Assembly (NCBI GenBank): GCA_963750735.1
Contig: CAVVRY010000019.1
Coordinates: forward strand, 558,001 to 622,000
DNA: 64,000 nt
Direction of reading: 5' to 3'
From: JANTGF01 sp963750735
Lineage (GTDB): Bacteria; Bacteroidota; Bacteroidia; Bacteroidales; VadinHA17
The position numbers and the translations under genes were made by a program. The notes under the pieces are model-generated. The model was not told the DNA's origin. It was given only the letters and a program-made list of their open reading frames with translations, and did no database searches. Shown here one piece after another: positions 26,901 to 35,572 of this stretch (the stretch's first letter is position 1; each line of letters opens with the position of its first letter).

Positions 26901-27777
26901 AATGAATCAAACTCTTCTTAAAATTTCAAATGGGAACTACAAAGCTGAAGAGATCCTGGATGATGGATCTAAACTCAAAGTGTCTGTTAAAGTTAAAGAT
27001 GGGGAATGCACCATTGATTTTACTGGCTCTGGAGATGTTCATCCTGGAAATATGAATGCAACAAAGGCTATTGTAAATAGTGTGGTTATTTATGTTATGA
27101 GAATTCTAATCGATGAGAATATTCCATTAAATGATGGGATATTAGATCCGGTTAAGATTATTATTCCTAAAGGGATGTTAAATCCAATATTTACAGATGA
27201 GCCTGAAAACTGCCCTGCCATTGTTGGAGGGAATGTCGAATTGAGTCAGAGGCTTACAGATACTTTGCTGAAACCTTTTGAAATATTGTCGTGTAGCCAG
27301 GGAACAATGAACAATGTTTTGTTTGGTAATGATGATTTTAGCTATTATGAAACAATTTGTGGAGGATGTGGTGCCGGTGCCAGTTTTAATGGGGCTTCTG
27401 CTGTTCATCATCATATGACGAATACACGCATTACAGATCCTGAAATTATGGAATACAGGTATCCAGTCAGACTAGAATCATTTCGAATAAGAAAGCAATC
27501 GGGAGGTATAGGGTATCACAATGGAGGTGATGGTGTCATACGAGAAATAACTTTTCTCGCCCCGGTTTTGCTTTCAGTGATAACTCAACATAGGAAGATT
27601 AAACCATATGGATTACAAGGAGGTATGGATGGGAAGGAAGGAAAACAATTTGTTGTTACATTTGAAGGAAATAAAATTCCATTAGATAGTATTGATGGAT
27701 ATTCGATTAAAGAAGGGGATAAGCTGGTAATTTGTACACCTGGTGGAGGCGGTTTTGGAACCCGTAAACTTATTTAA
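23983..27777 (+). CDS. ATP-dependent 5-oxoprolinase, HyuA-HyuB fusion
   Basis: 1264 residues, close to the eukaryotic single-chain 5-oxoprolinase length. The N-terminal HyuA half (1-720) opens with the sugar-kinase-like phosphate loop FIDTGGTFTDCIAID and has SGPAGGVVGAA and FDMGGTSTDVARY. The C-terminal HyuB half (about 745-1264) has FTNRFMSIAENMGSMLQ, the NAPHIPVHLGG block, HPKYGGSHLPDIT and a Gly-rich end (TPGGGGFGTRKL). The family opens 5-oxoproline, hydantoins or N-methylhydantoins using ATP. Fusion of both halves and overall length favour 5-oxoproline to glutamate. It is cytoplasmic, probably cotranscribed with the preceding Nramp-like gene. Acetone carboxylase is excluded by the fusion. 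Confidence 0.88.
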   Translation: MYKLFIDTGGTFTDCIAIDNSGKYYRRKVLSNGTIRGNITEWIDKSSFKVEEKWKLKKDILGGFRFKLLNVTHDELIVKSFNPLTKIIFLTKSIPDYLFGEKMGFELSSGEEAPVLCARLIAQTPLNEEIPINGIRLGSTKGTNALLEKKGSKVAFFVTEGFKDLLEIKYQNRSDIFARNVIKEGPLYKTVIEVRERIDSSGNVLKSIDLNKLKRELKDLKEREGYDSAAVALLNAYRNNIHERLLADLLKEAGFQFISISTELSGLIKYIPRSETTVVNAYLSPIIHTYLSNIASKITGSKLYVMNSSGGLVQHKHYWPKDSLLSGPAGGVVGAASIGSAAGYENIISFDMGGTSTDVARYGGEFDYRFETVVSGAHIYSPSLAIETVAAGGGSICYFDGFKLCVGPESAGAFPGPACYGAGGPLTLTDVNLLSGRMDLNQFEIPVFPGEAEKKLDELIKSISKRSKEKRNRENILVGFLEIANEIMASAIRKVSVSKGYDPTNYALVAFGGAGGMHAASIANLLNISEILLPQDAGILSAFGISKASIERIGEKQVLKPLARIKEKIGSLFEILEQELVEKIIGEGISKDQIHIKQRIAYLRLKGQDSSLDIPFKNPEYLYNSFKEKYLQLFGYWTGKEIIEVESIRVIAGTLLENGKKANDESIRYDPDPDDFTKSNVDGKWINIPVFYRNNLSAGAVIKGFALVLDEFSTWIVELGWELIIDSNGTAVMKRVENITNKPGEKSASHYQEIELELFTNRFMSIAENMGSMLQATSVSVNIKERHDFSCALLNSSGELVANAPHIPVHLGGLGICVRELLKEFKMEPGDTLITNHPKYGGSHLPDITLITPVYTKDINLVGFVVNRAHHAEIGGKTPASMPPDATSLAEEGVVIPPTYLVKNNITDWDIIRQILTNQPYPTRAIVENMADLHAALAANRTGEKDLLELVRIHGFSLVNQYMDLLKNHASKKMNQTLLKISNGNYKAEEILDDGSKLKVSVKVKDGECTIDFTGSGDVHPGNMNATKAIVNSVVIYVMRILIDENIPLNDGILDPVKIIIPKGMLNPIFTDEPENCPAIVGGNVELSQRLTDTLLKPFEILSCSQGTMNNVLFGNDDFSYYETICGGCGAGASFNGASAVHHHMTNTRITDPEIMEYRYPVRLESFRIRKQSGGIGYHNGGDGVIREITFLAPVLLSVITQHRKIKPYGLQGGMDGKEGKQFVVTFEGNKIPLDSIDGYSIKEGDKLVICTPGGGGFGTRKLI

Positions 27778-27787
27778 TTATTTAAAA

Positions 27788-29590
27788 ATGAATGATTTAT
27801 ATAAATTTCGGATGTTGAGATACATTCAATTAACTGTCTTTTCAATACTTGCCGTTTTTATTTTTTCATCCTGTTCCCTCATACAGAGAAAGCAGGATGT
27901 TGTTTTGAAGATTATTGAGACAACAGATGTACATGGTGCAATATTTCCATATGATTTTATACGTGGAAGGGAAGCAGACCATTCCCTTGCACATGTGCAT
28001 TCTTATGTAAATTTCTTACGCAATGACCCATCGATGGAGGTGATTTTGCTGGACAATGGAGACATACTCCAGGGGCAGCCAACGGTTTACTTTTCTAATT
28101 ATGAAGAACAGGATCTTCCACATATATGCAGTGAGGTAATGAATTTTATGGAGTATGATGCTGCTACAATTGGCAACCACGACATTGAGGCTGGCCATTA
28201 CGTTTATGATAAGTTGGTAAAAGAGTTTAGTTTTCCCTGGTTGGCAGCCAATGCCATAGATATTGAAACGAATGAACCCTATTTTAAACCCTACACAATA
28301 ATTCGTAAAAAAGGGGTGAAAATTGCAATTCTTGGACTAATTACTCCGGGAATTCCAGGTTGGTTGCCTGAAAACCTGTGGGAAGGTATTGAGTTTGAAG
28401 ATATGGTGGAATCTGCGAAATATTGGGTTCCTAAAATTCAACAAGATGAAAAGCCTGATATTTTAATTGGACTTTTTCATGCCGGGCATGATTTTACGTA
28501 TGGAGGTAAAACTAAAGAGACCAATAAGAATGAAAATGCTTCAATATTGGTTGCCGAACAGGTTTCAGGATTTGATATTGTTTTTATTGGTCATGATCAT
28601 GATGAATTTAATGAATTTGTAATTGGACCTGATAACAGGGAAGTGCTTGTTCTTGATCCAAAGAGCAGTGCCCGGTTGATTTCAGAGGCCACCGTGGAAC
28701 TGAAATGGAATAAGAACCGAAAGGCATACGATAAAAAGATCAGTGGAAAGTTAATTTCACTTTCAGATGGCTTGCCTGATGAAAATTTCCTGGAATCGTT
28801 TGAGCCATATTATAATCAGGTTAAAGAATATGTATCGCGCCCTATAGGCACTTTTACAAAGTCAATGTATTCAAAGGAGGCTCTTTTTGGTGACAGTCCT
28901 TTTATGGATATGGTACATCAGGTGCAACTTGATATATCTGGTGCCGATATTTCTTTTGGTGCACCTCTTTCAATGAATGCAATTATTGATTCAGGGGAGG
29001 TGTTTGTGAAAGACTTATTTCAGATTTATAGATATGAAAATTTCCTCTATACAATGGAACTAAGTGGAAAGGAGGTGAAGGACTATCTCGAATATTCATA
29101 CAATGGATGGCTTAATCAAATGCAGAATAATTCTGATAATCTATTGCGATTTAAAACCAATGATGAAGGTGAAAACATAAAACATAACCGACCTCCTACC
29201 TACAGATTGTTTACCTCATATTACAACTTCGATTCTGCAGAAGGGATCCGATATACAATACATGTGAAAAATCCAGAAGGCCAAAAGGTTGAAATAATTT
29301 CGATGTTGGATGGTTCTCCATTTAATATGGATTTAATATATAAAGTAGCCATAAATTCCTATCGCGGGAATGGTGGAGGTGGGCATTTAACCAAAGGTGC
29401 TGGAATAGCCCCAGAAGAATTATCATCAAGAATTGTGTTTTCAACCGATAAAGATCTCAGGTATTATATGATGCGATGGATTGAAAATAAGGAAGTTGTC
29501 AACCCTGAAAGCAATATGAATTGGATCATTGTACCCGAAAAGTTGAGGCAAGTTGGTATGGAAAACGACCTGCAATTACTTTTCCGCTGA
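27788..29590 (+). CDS. 5'-nucleotidase / 2',3'-cyclic phosphodiesterase-type lipoprotein
   Basis: 600 residues from ATG 27788, ten bases after the oxoprolinase stop. A longer frame from 27743 overlaps that gene and lacks a start context. The lipobox ends FSSC. The metallophosphatase domain carries the dimetal motifs ETTDVHG, LDNGDILQG, GNHDIE, FHAGHD and GHDHDEFN. The C-terminal 5'-nucleotidase domain follows (about 370-560) with the substrate-binding NSYRGNGGGGHLTKGAG. It should hydrolyse extracellular nucleotides or 2',3'-cyclic nucleotides at the cell envelope. It precedes an alkaline phosphatase, consistent with phosphate or nucleoside salvage. Confidence 0.88.
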   Translation: MNDLYKFRMLRYIQLTVFSILAVFIFSSCSLIQRKQDVVLKIIETTDVHGAIFPYDFIRGREADHSLAHVHSYVNFLRNDPSMEVILLDNGDILQGQPTVYFSNYEEQDLPHICSEVMNFMEYDAATIGNHDIEAGHYVYDKLVKEFSFPWLAANAIDIETNEPYFKPYTIIRKKGVKIAILGLITPGIPGWLPENLWEGIEFEDMVESAKYWVPKIQQDEKPDILIGLFHAGHDFTYGGKTKETNKNENASILVAEQVSGFDIVFIGHDHDEFNEFVIGPDNREVLVLDPKSSARLISEATVELKWNKNRKAYDKKISGKLISLSDGLPDENFLESFEPYYNQVKEYVSRPIGTFTKSMYSKEALFGDSPFMDMVHQVQLDISGADISFGAPLSMNAIIDSGEVFVKDLFQIYRYENFLYTMELSGKEVKDYLEYSYNGWLNQMQNNSDNLLRFKTNDEGENIKHNRPPTYRLFTSYYNFDSAEGIRYTIHVKNPEGQKVEIISMLDGSPFNMDLIYKVAINSYRGNGGGGHLTKGAGIAPEELSSRIVFSTDKDLRYYMMRWIENKEVVNPESNMNWIIVPEKLRQVGMENDLQLLFR

Positions 29591-29711
29591 GCATAATTTT
29601 AGATTGAATGTGAAGATTTTATTTTAGTTTGGTATAATTTTAGCTTATACTATTTTGAAACAATCTATAATTAATTCTTTGCAAGAAGTATTATTCCTTA
29701 GGCTAAAGTAT

Positions 29712-29719
29712 TATTTTTG
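29712..29719 (+). promoter_or_regulatory. Candidate -7 element of alkaline phosphatase gene
   Basis: TATTTTTG fits TAnnTTTG and lies 23 bp upstream of the ATG at 29743. No -33 TTTG at standard spacing was seen. Confidence 0.4.
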
Positions 29720-29742
29720 CCTATCCTTAATTTAAATATAAA

Positions 29743-30837
29743 ATGAAAAGAACAATTTTTACTCTTCTAACTTTTGCCTTTGCAATTATTTTTCTTGGAT
29801 CATTTGTTTCTGATGATGAAGTAAACAAACGAAAAACTAAGAAAAATGTGATATTATTAATAGGAGATGGAATGGGTCTAACCCATTTATATGCAGGTAT
29901 GACAGCCAATCATGGAAAGCTATCTATTGAAAGAATCACCCATATGGGTGCTCAAAAGACCTATTCAGCCAATAATTACACTACTGATTCAGCAGCAAGT
30001 GGTACAGCAATGGCAACCGGAACAAAAACAAATAACGGAGTAGTTGGTCTGGACACTGCAGGTGCGGTTGTTCATTCTATTTTGGAGTATGCTGAGAAAA
30101 ATGATTATGCAACAGGATTAATATCAACAAGTGCTATTACCCATGCAACTCCTGCTTCCTTTATATCACATGTTCAAAATAGAGGTTTGTATGAAGATAT
30201 TGCTGCAGATTTTCTTAAAACAGATATTGATGTATTCATTGGAGGTGGTGCAAATCACTTTATGAATAGAAAGGATAGTATTAATCTGGTTAATCAGTTG
30301 AAGGACAATGGCTACAAAGTCTTGTTTGATATGGGAAAGATTAAAAAAGTAAAAAGGGGTAAGTTGGCAGGATTTGCAGCCCCTGATCATTGCCCGCCAT
30401 ACCTTGAAGGGCGTGGAGATATGCTTCCGGAAGCTACTGCTACTTCCATAAAAATTCTTAGTAAAAATGTAAAAGGATTCTTTCTTATGGTGGAAGGTTC
30501 ACAGATCGACTGGGGTGGCCATAATAACGATACTGATTATGTGGTTTCAGAGGTTATCGACTTTGATAATGCCATAAAAACGGCTCTTGATTTTGCAGAG
30601 AAAGATGGAAATACCCTTGTAGTTGTGACAGGAGATCATGAGACTGGTGGTATGTCAATTCTTGGTGGGGATTTCAAAGCAGGAACAGTTAATGCAACCT
30701 ACGGAACGACTGGTCACACAGGTGTTTTGATCCCTGTTTATGCCTTTGGCCCGGGAGCTGAAGAATTCTCAGGGATATATGAGAATACCGATATCTTTTT
30801 AAAGTTAATGGAGTTTTATGGCTTCCAGGAAAACTAA
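29743..30837 (+). CDS. Alkaline phosphatase, PhoA superfamily
   Basis: 364 residues with an N-terminal signal segment (TIFTLLTFAFAIIFLGSF). The metal site is Asp42 in LLIGDGMG. The nucleophile is Ser83 in TTDSAASGTAMATG. Further zinc ligands lie in EGSQIDWGGHNND and VVTGDHETGGM, and a late His in GTTGHTGVLIP. It is shorter than E. coli PhoA (about 470), as in many Bacteroidota single-domain forms. A periplasmic phosphomonoesterase, it probably acts after the nucleotidase upstream. The next gene starts inside its last codons (20-bp overlap), which suggests cotranscription. Confidence 0.92.
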   Translation: MKRTIFTLLTFAFAIIFLGSFVSDDEVNKRKTKKNVILLIGDGMGLTHLYAGMTANHGKLSIERITHMGAQKTYSANNYTTDSAASGTAMATGTKTNNGVVGLDTAGAVVHSILEYAEKNDYATGLISTSAITHATPASFISHVQNRGLYEDIAADFLKTDIDVFIGGGANHFMNRKDSINLVNQLKDNGYKVLFDMGKIKKVKRGKLAGFAAPDHCPPYLEGRGDMLPEATATSIKILSKNVKGFFLMVEGSQIDWGGHNNDTDYVVSEVIDFDNAIKTALDFAEKDGNTLVVVTGDHETGGMSILGGDFKAGTVNATYGTTGHTGVLIPVYAFGPGAEEFSGIYENTDIFLKLMEFYGFQEN

Positions 30838-31807
30838 TAATTCTATACCAATTTTTAATATACTAATTTTTAGAAGATACGCCTTAAAAGTGTTGTATTT
30901 AATCCCCATTTTCTCAATTTTCATTTCCTGCCAAAACCTTGGTAATGTTGATAGCAATCTGGCTTCTGAAGAGGATATCAATGCCATCACTTTTACACCT
31001 GAAATCCTGATCGAATCATTGCCTAAAAAAGTTAGAGAAACATCAGGTCTTGCTCAATATGATGATTTGATTTGGACCATAAATGATAGTGGGGGAGGAA
31101 ATATTCTATATGGCCTGAACAAAGTTTCTGGAAAAATTAAACGGCAGATAGTCATAAAAAAGGCGAAAAATCACGATTGGGAGGCACTGGCATCTGATGA
31201 AGACTATATTTACATAGCTGATGTTGGAAATAATAAAGGGAATCGTACGGACTTAAAAGTTTATAAGGTAAACAAAAAATCACTTCAAAAAGGCAAAGAA
31301 GAGGCGAAATCTGATGCAATTAATTTTACCTATCCTGATCAAAAAGTGTATTTGCGGACAAAAAAAAGAACCCGGTTCGATTGTGAAGCAATGATAAGTT
31401 ACGGTGATAGCCTGATCCTTTTTACGAAAGATTGGTTTACACATAAAACTAACATGTATAGTCTGCCAAAAGAACCTGGATCATACGTGGCAAGGTACAT
31501 GGATACTTTTAAGGCGAATGGCCTAATTACTGGTGCAGATATAAGTAAGGATGGAAAAGTCCTGGTCCTTTGTGGATATTCAAACTTTGATCCTTTCTTA
31601 TGGGTTTTTGAGGATTACCAGGGAACAAATTTTTTTGACGGTAATATTACCCGTATTGAGTATCCCTCTTTTCGGGATGCTCAAACAGAAGCAGTTCTTT
31701 TTTTAGGAGATAGTACTATTGCAGTATCAGCGGAAAGGTCTCCATCTTTTCCGCAGCGATTATACTCCTTCCCTCAATCAATTATCCTGGATGAAAGGAA
31801 TGAATAA
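30818..31807 (+). CDS. Lipoprotein with propeller-like repeats, function unknown
   Basis: 329 residues if started at ATG 30818, which overlaps the phosphatase by 20 bp. The lipoprotein signal (LYLIPIFSIFISC) begins only at about residue 24, so a GTG or TTG near 30888 may be the true start. The mature part has repeated beta strands with Asp/Gly turns (TSGLAQYDDLIWTINDSGG, DEDYIYIADVGNNKGNR, GADISKDGKVLVLCGYS), typical of a beta-propeller. No catalytic motif was recognised. The position after two phosphatases hints at a role in the same envelope process, but nothing in the sequence specifies it. Confidence 0.75.
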   Translation: MASRKTNNSIPIFNILIFRRYALKVLYLIPIFSIFISCQNLGNVDSNLASEEDINAITFTPEILIESLPKKVRETSGLAQYDDLIWTINDSGGGNILYGLNKVSGKIKRQIVIKKAKNHDWEALASDEDYIYIADVGNNKGNRTDLKVYKVNKKSLQKGKEEAKSDAINFTYPDQKVYLRTKKRTRFDCEAMISYGDSLILFTKDWFTHKTNMYSLPKEPGSYVARYMDTFKANGLITGADISKDGKVLVLCGYSNFDPFLWVFEDYQGTNFFDGNITRIEYPSFRDAQTEAVLFLGDSTIAVSAERSPSFPQRLYSFPQSIILDERNE

Positions 31808-31877
31808 TTATCAGTTAGTTTAAGGTTAAAAGATTACCAGCAAAGATAAACTTCTGAAAGAGAAAGATAATATTTTC

Positions 31878-34697
31878 CTACTCTTCTGTTTCCTCCGGCA
31901 TTAAGATAACTTTCAAATAATTTTCCAAATCGAAATAATTCTTAGCAGCCAGTTGGATATCTTCCAGCTTTGTGTTTTTAATTAATTCCTTCAGTTCATC
32001 AGCTGAATAAATTCGTTCATCGTAGTAATATGCATTTTTAAGCACTGCTCGCCAATAAGAATTCTTTAGGACATTTGATTCGATGTCCCTGATCATAGTT
32101 TCCTGCGCTTTTTGCAAATTAACTTGACCTGGGCCTTCTGACTTGAGTTTAACCATCTCCTTAAATACTGTATTTACAAGTGTATCTACATTTTCAGGGC
32201 TACAGCCCCAATTAATAGTTATGGAAAAATCGGGCACCGGATATTTTGAAATGTTAAGATTTGCACCTACTCCATATACACCTCCCTGGTCTTCCCGCAT
32301 GCTTTCCCGAAGCCTGATTTCAAATATTTTCATAAGAACAGAAAGCTCTATGCGGTTTTTCCTTGTCCATTCGAAATCATCATCAAGCAATATAGCTACT
32401 GAACTTTTTGGTTCAGTGCCTTTAGATACAGTAGCTTTTGTTATACCATCAGGAAATTCAGGATTTACGTTCTCCCATTTATCCACCCTGTTGGTAGCTG
32501 GCAAACTTCCAAGATACTTCGTTATAAGTGGGGCAATGCTGTCAATATTGAAGTTTCCAACAAAGAAAAATTTAAATCCCTCAGCATCAGAAAAACGGTC
32601 TTTATAAAAATCATAAACTTTATCGAGACTTACATTGCTAATTTCTTCTTCGGTGGGTATTACAATTGTCCTTGGATCATTGCTGGTAGCCAGTTTATAT
32701 AAGGTGTCATAAAAAACAACCTGCGGATTGGACAATAAAAACTTAAATTGGTTAATAAGCTTTGATTTGAAAGCATCAAAAGCCTCCTGATCTTTCCTGG
32801 GCTGAGTAAAATAGAGATAAGTAAGCTGGAGCATTGTTTCAAAATCCTTTTTACTGGAAGAACCTGATACTCCTTGGGTAAGTTCAGAAATTTGAGGGGC
32901 AACTTGTACTACTTTTCCTGTTAAGTATTTAGTTAAATCTACATTGGTAAATGGACCCACACCACTTTGAGAAATTATTGCAGATGTAAGGCTGGCTGAA
33001 AAGTATTCACTATCTGATACTACAGAGGTACCACCTTCACTATAGGAAGTCATTAAAATCTCATCATTTTTGAAATTAGTAGATTTCAATACGACAGTTA
33101 TGCCATTATCCAATTGGATTTCAGTATACTCGAACTCATCATTAATTGTTGTGGTTTTAATTTTCCCACCTGGGAGTTCTTCCTCAATTAGGTTTGCACT
33201 GATGGTTTTATCTACATAAGGCTTTAGCCTTGATTTTTTAGCAAAAGCAATTGTTTTAAGTAGATCTTTTTCCTCAGGAATAACATTTCCTTCCTTTTCT
33301 GGTCCCGTAAGAAGTACTACAAGATTATTGTCAGAAACAAACTCCTCGGCAAGAGCATTGACTTCTTCCAATTTCACTCCATCCAGAAATTTCTTAACCA
33401 GATCATACTCATATTCAATACCTGGGAATGCCTCTTTAAACAAAAAATGAGCTATATACTCCTGAACGTAATTATTGGATTCAGTTTTGTCTTTCTCTTC
33501 CAATGCCATTTCATACATACTCATCAATTCAGCTTTTTGCCTTTCAAATTCCCCTTCCGTAAATCCGAATTTTTTTACACGTTCATTTTCTTTTATAAGC
33601 AATGATAATGTCTGTTCATTCTTGTTTTCTTTAGGGACAGCCATTGTTTGCCAGGCATCTTTCGATTTTGCCAGGAACTCTCCATAATAGGCACTTGCAT
33701 ACAAAAAAGGTGATTCTGGTTTTTGGCCAATTTCAAAAAACCGGGAATTTAACATCATGGAATAGAGATCGGTCAATATAGAATGACGATAATCAGCCGC
33801 TGATATTAGGGGCTTTTTGTCATGCTTATATAAAATCCCAACCAGATTTGAGGTAGCTTCTATATCTGATGCAATCGCAACAAGGGGAGATTCATTATCA
33901 GGTAGATCGTATTCGAGTCTTTTACGCTCATTTTTAGGCCCTTTTATTTTTTTGAAATGCTCTTTGATCTTTTTTTCGGCATAAACCGGATCAATATCTC
34001 CAACCACAATTACGGCCATCAAATCAGGACGATACCAATCGCGGTAAAAATCCCTGAGAACATCATAATCGCACGAATCGATTACACTCATTTTACCAAT
34101 TGGTAGTCTTTCAGCGTAATGAGAATCTTTTAAAAGGATGGGGAGGAATTTTTTCTGCATTCTGTCCTGGGCTCCAAGGCCCAGTCTCCATTCTTCATGA
34201 ATAACACCTCTTTCCTTATCAATTTCTTCATCCTCGAACAATAGATTGTGAGCCCAATCCTCTAGAACCATAAAGGAAGAGTCCATTAAACCTATTTTGT
34301 CTGATGGCATTTGAAACATGTATACAGTCTCATCAAAGCTGGTATAGGCATTGAGATCAGCACCAAAACTTACGCCTGATTTTTCAAGAAAACTTACCAG
34401 GTCATTCTTTGTGAAGTTCTTTGACCCATTAAAAGCCATATGCTCCACAAAGTGTGCAAGTCCTCTTTGGTCTTCATTCTCGAGAATAGAACCTGCATTA
34501 ATCACCAATCGGAATTCAACTCTTTTTTCTGGTTTTTGATTCTGACGGATGTAATACTTTAATCCGTTTTTCAATTCACCGGTAATAACTTTTTGATCTT
34601 GAGGTAGCGGATCATTTGATACCTGATTTTGTGCATTTGATACAAATAGTACTGAAATAAGAAAAACCAGGGACAAAAAATAAAATTTATTTTTCAT
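31878..34697 (-). CDS. M16-family zinc metallopeptidase (insulinase/pitrilysin type), secreted
   Basis: 939 residues with a signal peptide ending SNAQ. The inverted zinc motif HFVEH is at 82-86 (His82, Glu85, His86). The downstream Glu ligand lies in the DKERGVIHEEWR region. A second, non-catalytic M16 half follows from about 530 (FEYTEIQLDNGITVVLKSTNF), giving the usual two-homologous-half single chain. By family it digests peptides inside a closed chamber in the periplasm. Transcribed alone, it is divergent from queE. A TATCTTTG (minus strand, 34779-34786) about 80 bp upstream may be its -7 element. Confidence 0.92.
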   Translation of the reverse strand: MKNKFYFLSLVFLISVLFVSNAQNQVSNDPLPQDQKVITGELKNGLKYYIRQNQKPEKRVEFRLVINAGSILENEDQRGLAHFVEHMAFNGSKNFTKNDLVSFLEKSGVSFGADLNAYTSFDETVYMFQMPSDKIGLMDSSFMVLEDWAHNLLFEDEEIDKERGVIHEEWRLGLGAQDRMQKKFLPILLKDSHYAERLPIGKMSVIDSCDYDVLRDFYRDWYRPDLMAVIVVGDIDPVYAEKKIKEHFKKIKGPKNERKRLEYDLPDNESPLVAIASDIEATSNLVGILYKHDKKPLISAADYRHSILTDLYSMMLNSRFFEIGQKPESPFLYASAYYGEFLAKSKDAWQTMAVPKENKNEQTLSLLIKENERVKKFGFTEGEFERQKAELMSMYEMALEEKDKTESNNYVQEYIAHFLFKEAFPGIEYEYDLVKKFLDGVKLEEVNALAEEFVSDNNLVVLLTGPEKEGNVIPEEKDLLKTIAFAKKSRLKPYVDKTISANLIEEELPGGKIKTTTINDEFEYTEIQLDNGITVVLKSTNFKNDEILMTSYSEGGTSVVSDSEYFSASLTSAIISQSGVGPFTNVDLTKYLTGKVVQVAPQISELTQGVSGSSSKKDFETMLQLTYLYFTQPRKDQEAFDAFKSKLINQFKFLLSNPQVVFYDTLYKLATSNDPRTIVIPTEEEISNVSLDKVYDFYKDRFSDAEGFKFFFVGNFNIDSIAPLITKYLGSLPATNRVDKWENVNPEFPDGITKATVSKGTEPKSSVAILLDDDFEWTRKNRIELSVLMKIFEIRLRESMREDQGGVYGVGANLNISKYPVPDFSITINWGCSPENVDTLVNTVFKEMVKLKSEGPGQVNLQKAQETMIRDIESNVLKNSYWRAVLKNAYYYDERIYSADELKELIKNTKLEDIQLAAKNYFDLENYLKVILMPEETEE

Positions 34698-34868
34698 TGG
34701 TAATTAAACTGTTAGATTATCTAATTCTGTTTTATTCTACTAATAGATTACAATAATAAATGAAATCTTTTAATTATTCAAAGATAGAAAAAGCATTAAT
34801 AGTGATTACTTTATTGACTATCATTTATGTTCAAAATTATTTTCTCATTGTTGCGACTTTAAAATTAT

Positions 34869-34876
34869 TAATTTTG
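34869..34876 (+). promoter_or_regulatory. Candidate -7 element of queE
   Basis: TAATTTTG fits TAnnTTTG, 16 bp before the queE ATG. A TTG at 34848-34850 lies at 18-bp spacing as a partial -33. Confidence 0.4.
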
Positions 34877-34892
34877 ATGTACAATTTAATCT

Positions 34893-35534
34893 ATGAAAAA
34901 TAAGGCTTCAAGTGAGTATGAATCCCTTCGAAAAGGAGAGAAATTACCCATTGTTGAAACATTTTATACCATACAGGGTGAAGGGTTTCATACCGGCAAA
35001 CCTGCGTTCTTTGTTCGTATTGGTGGATGTGATATTGGGTGTAGCTGGTGCGATACGAAATTTTCCTGGAATCCAGGTTTACATAAGTTAGTTGATATTG
35101 GAAAAATTCTTGAAGATATTTTAGAATCTAAATCCGATTCAGTTGTTGTAACCGGAGGAGAGCCACTTTCGTATAATCTGGATAGGTTTTGTGAAATGAT
35201 GAAGTCGGAAGGGCTTACAACTTATTTGGAAACCTCCGGTGCATATCCCAAAAGTGGTAATTGGGATTGGATTTGTCTTTCTCCAAAAGAGAATAATCCC
35301 CCGATTGAGGAAAATTATAGTATGGCAGATGAATTAAAAGTTATTATCCAAACTGTTAAGGATTTCTCATGGGCTGAATTTAATGCCAGGAAAATTGGTG
35401 AAGATTGTAAGCTATTTCTACAACCTGAATGGAGTCAATATGATAAAATATTACCTAAGTTGGTTGATTATGTCAAAGCGAATCCAAAATGGAGTATTTC
35501 CTTGCAAGCTCATAAGTTTATGCGAATCCCTTAA
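34893..35534 (+). CDS. queE: 7-carboxy-7-deazaguanine synthase, radical SAM
   Basis: 213 residues. The radical-SAM cluster motif is CX3CX2C with Cys46, Cys50 and Cys53 (GGCDIGCSWCDTKFSW). Other QueE features are VETFYTIQGEG at the N-terminus, VVVTGGEP and a C-terminal KWSISLQAHKFMRIP. It converts 6-carboxytetrahydropterin to 7-carboxy-7-deazaguanine in the preQ0/queuosine pathway. queD and queC are not in the window. The compact length fits QueE rather than activase-type radical SAM proteins. Confidence 0.93.
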   Translation: MKNKASSEYESLRKGEKLPIVETFYTIQGEGFHTGKPAFFVRIGGCDIGCSWCDTKFSWNPGLHKLVDIGKILEDILESKSDSVVVTGGEPLSYNLDRFCEMMKSEGLTTYLETSGAYPKSGNWDWICLSPKENNPPIEENYSMADELKVIIQTVKDFSWAEFNARKIGEDCKLFLQPEWSQYDKILPKLVDYVKANPKWSISLQAHKFMRIP

Positions 35535-35572
35535 ATTTATTTAAAATTGTTTTAAGGAAAAATTGAAATCAA

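Noticed and set aside
23983..27777. Acetone carboxylase or acetophenone carboxylase subunits
   Set aside because: These are separate alpha/beta/gamma subunits; here HyuA and HyuB halves are one chain of about 1264 residues as in 5-oxoprolinase, and no gamma subunit is nearby.
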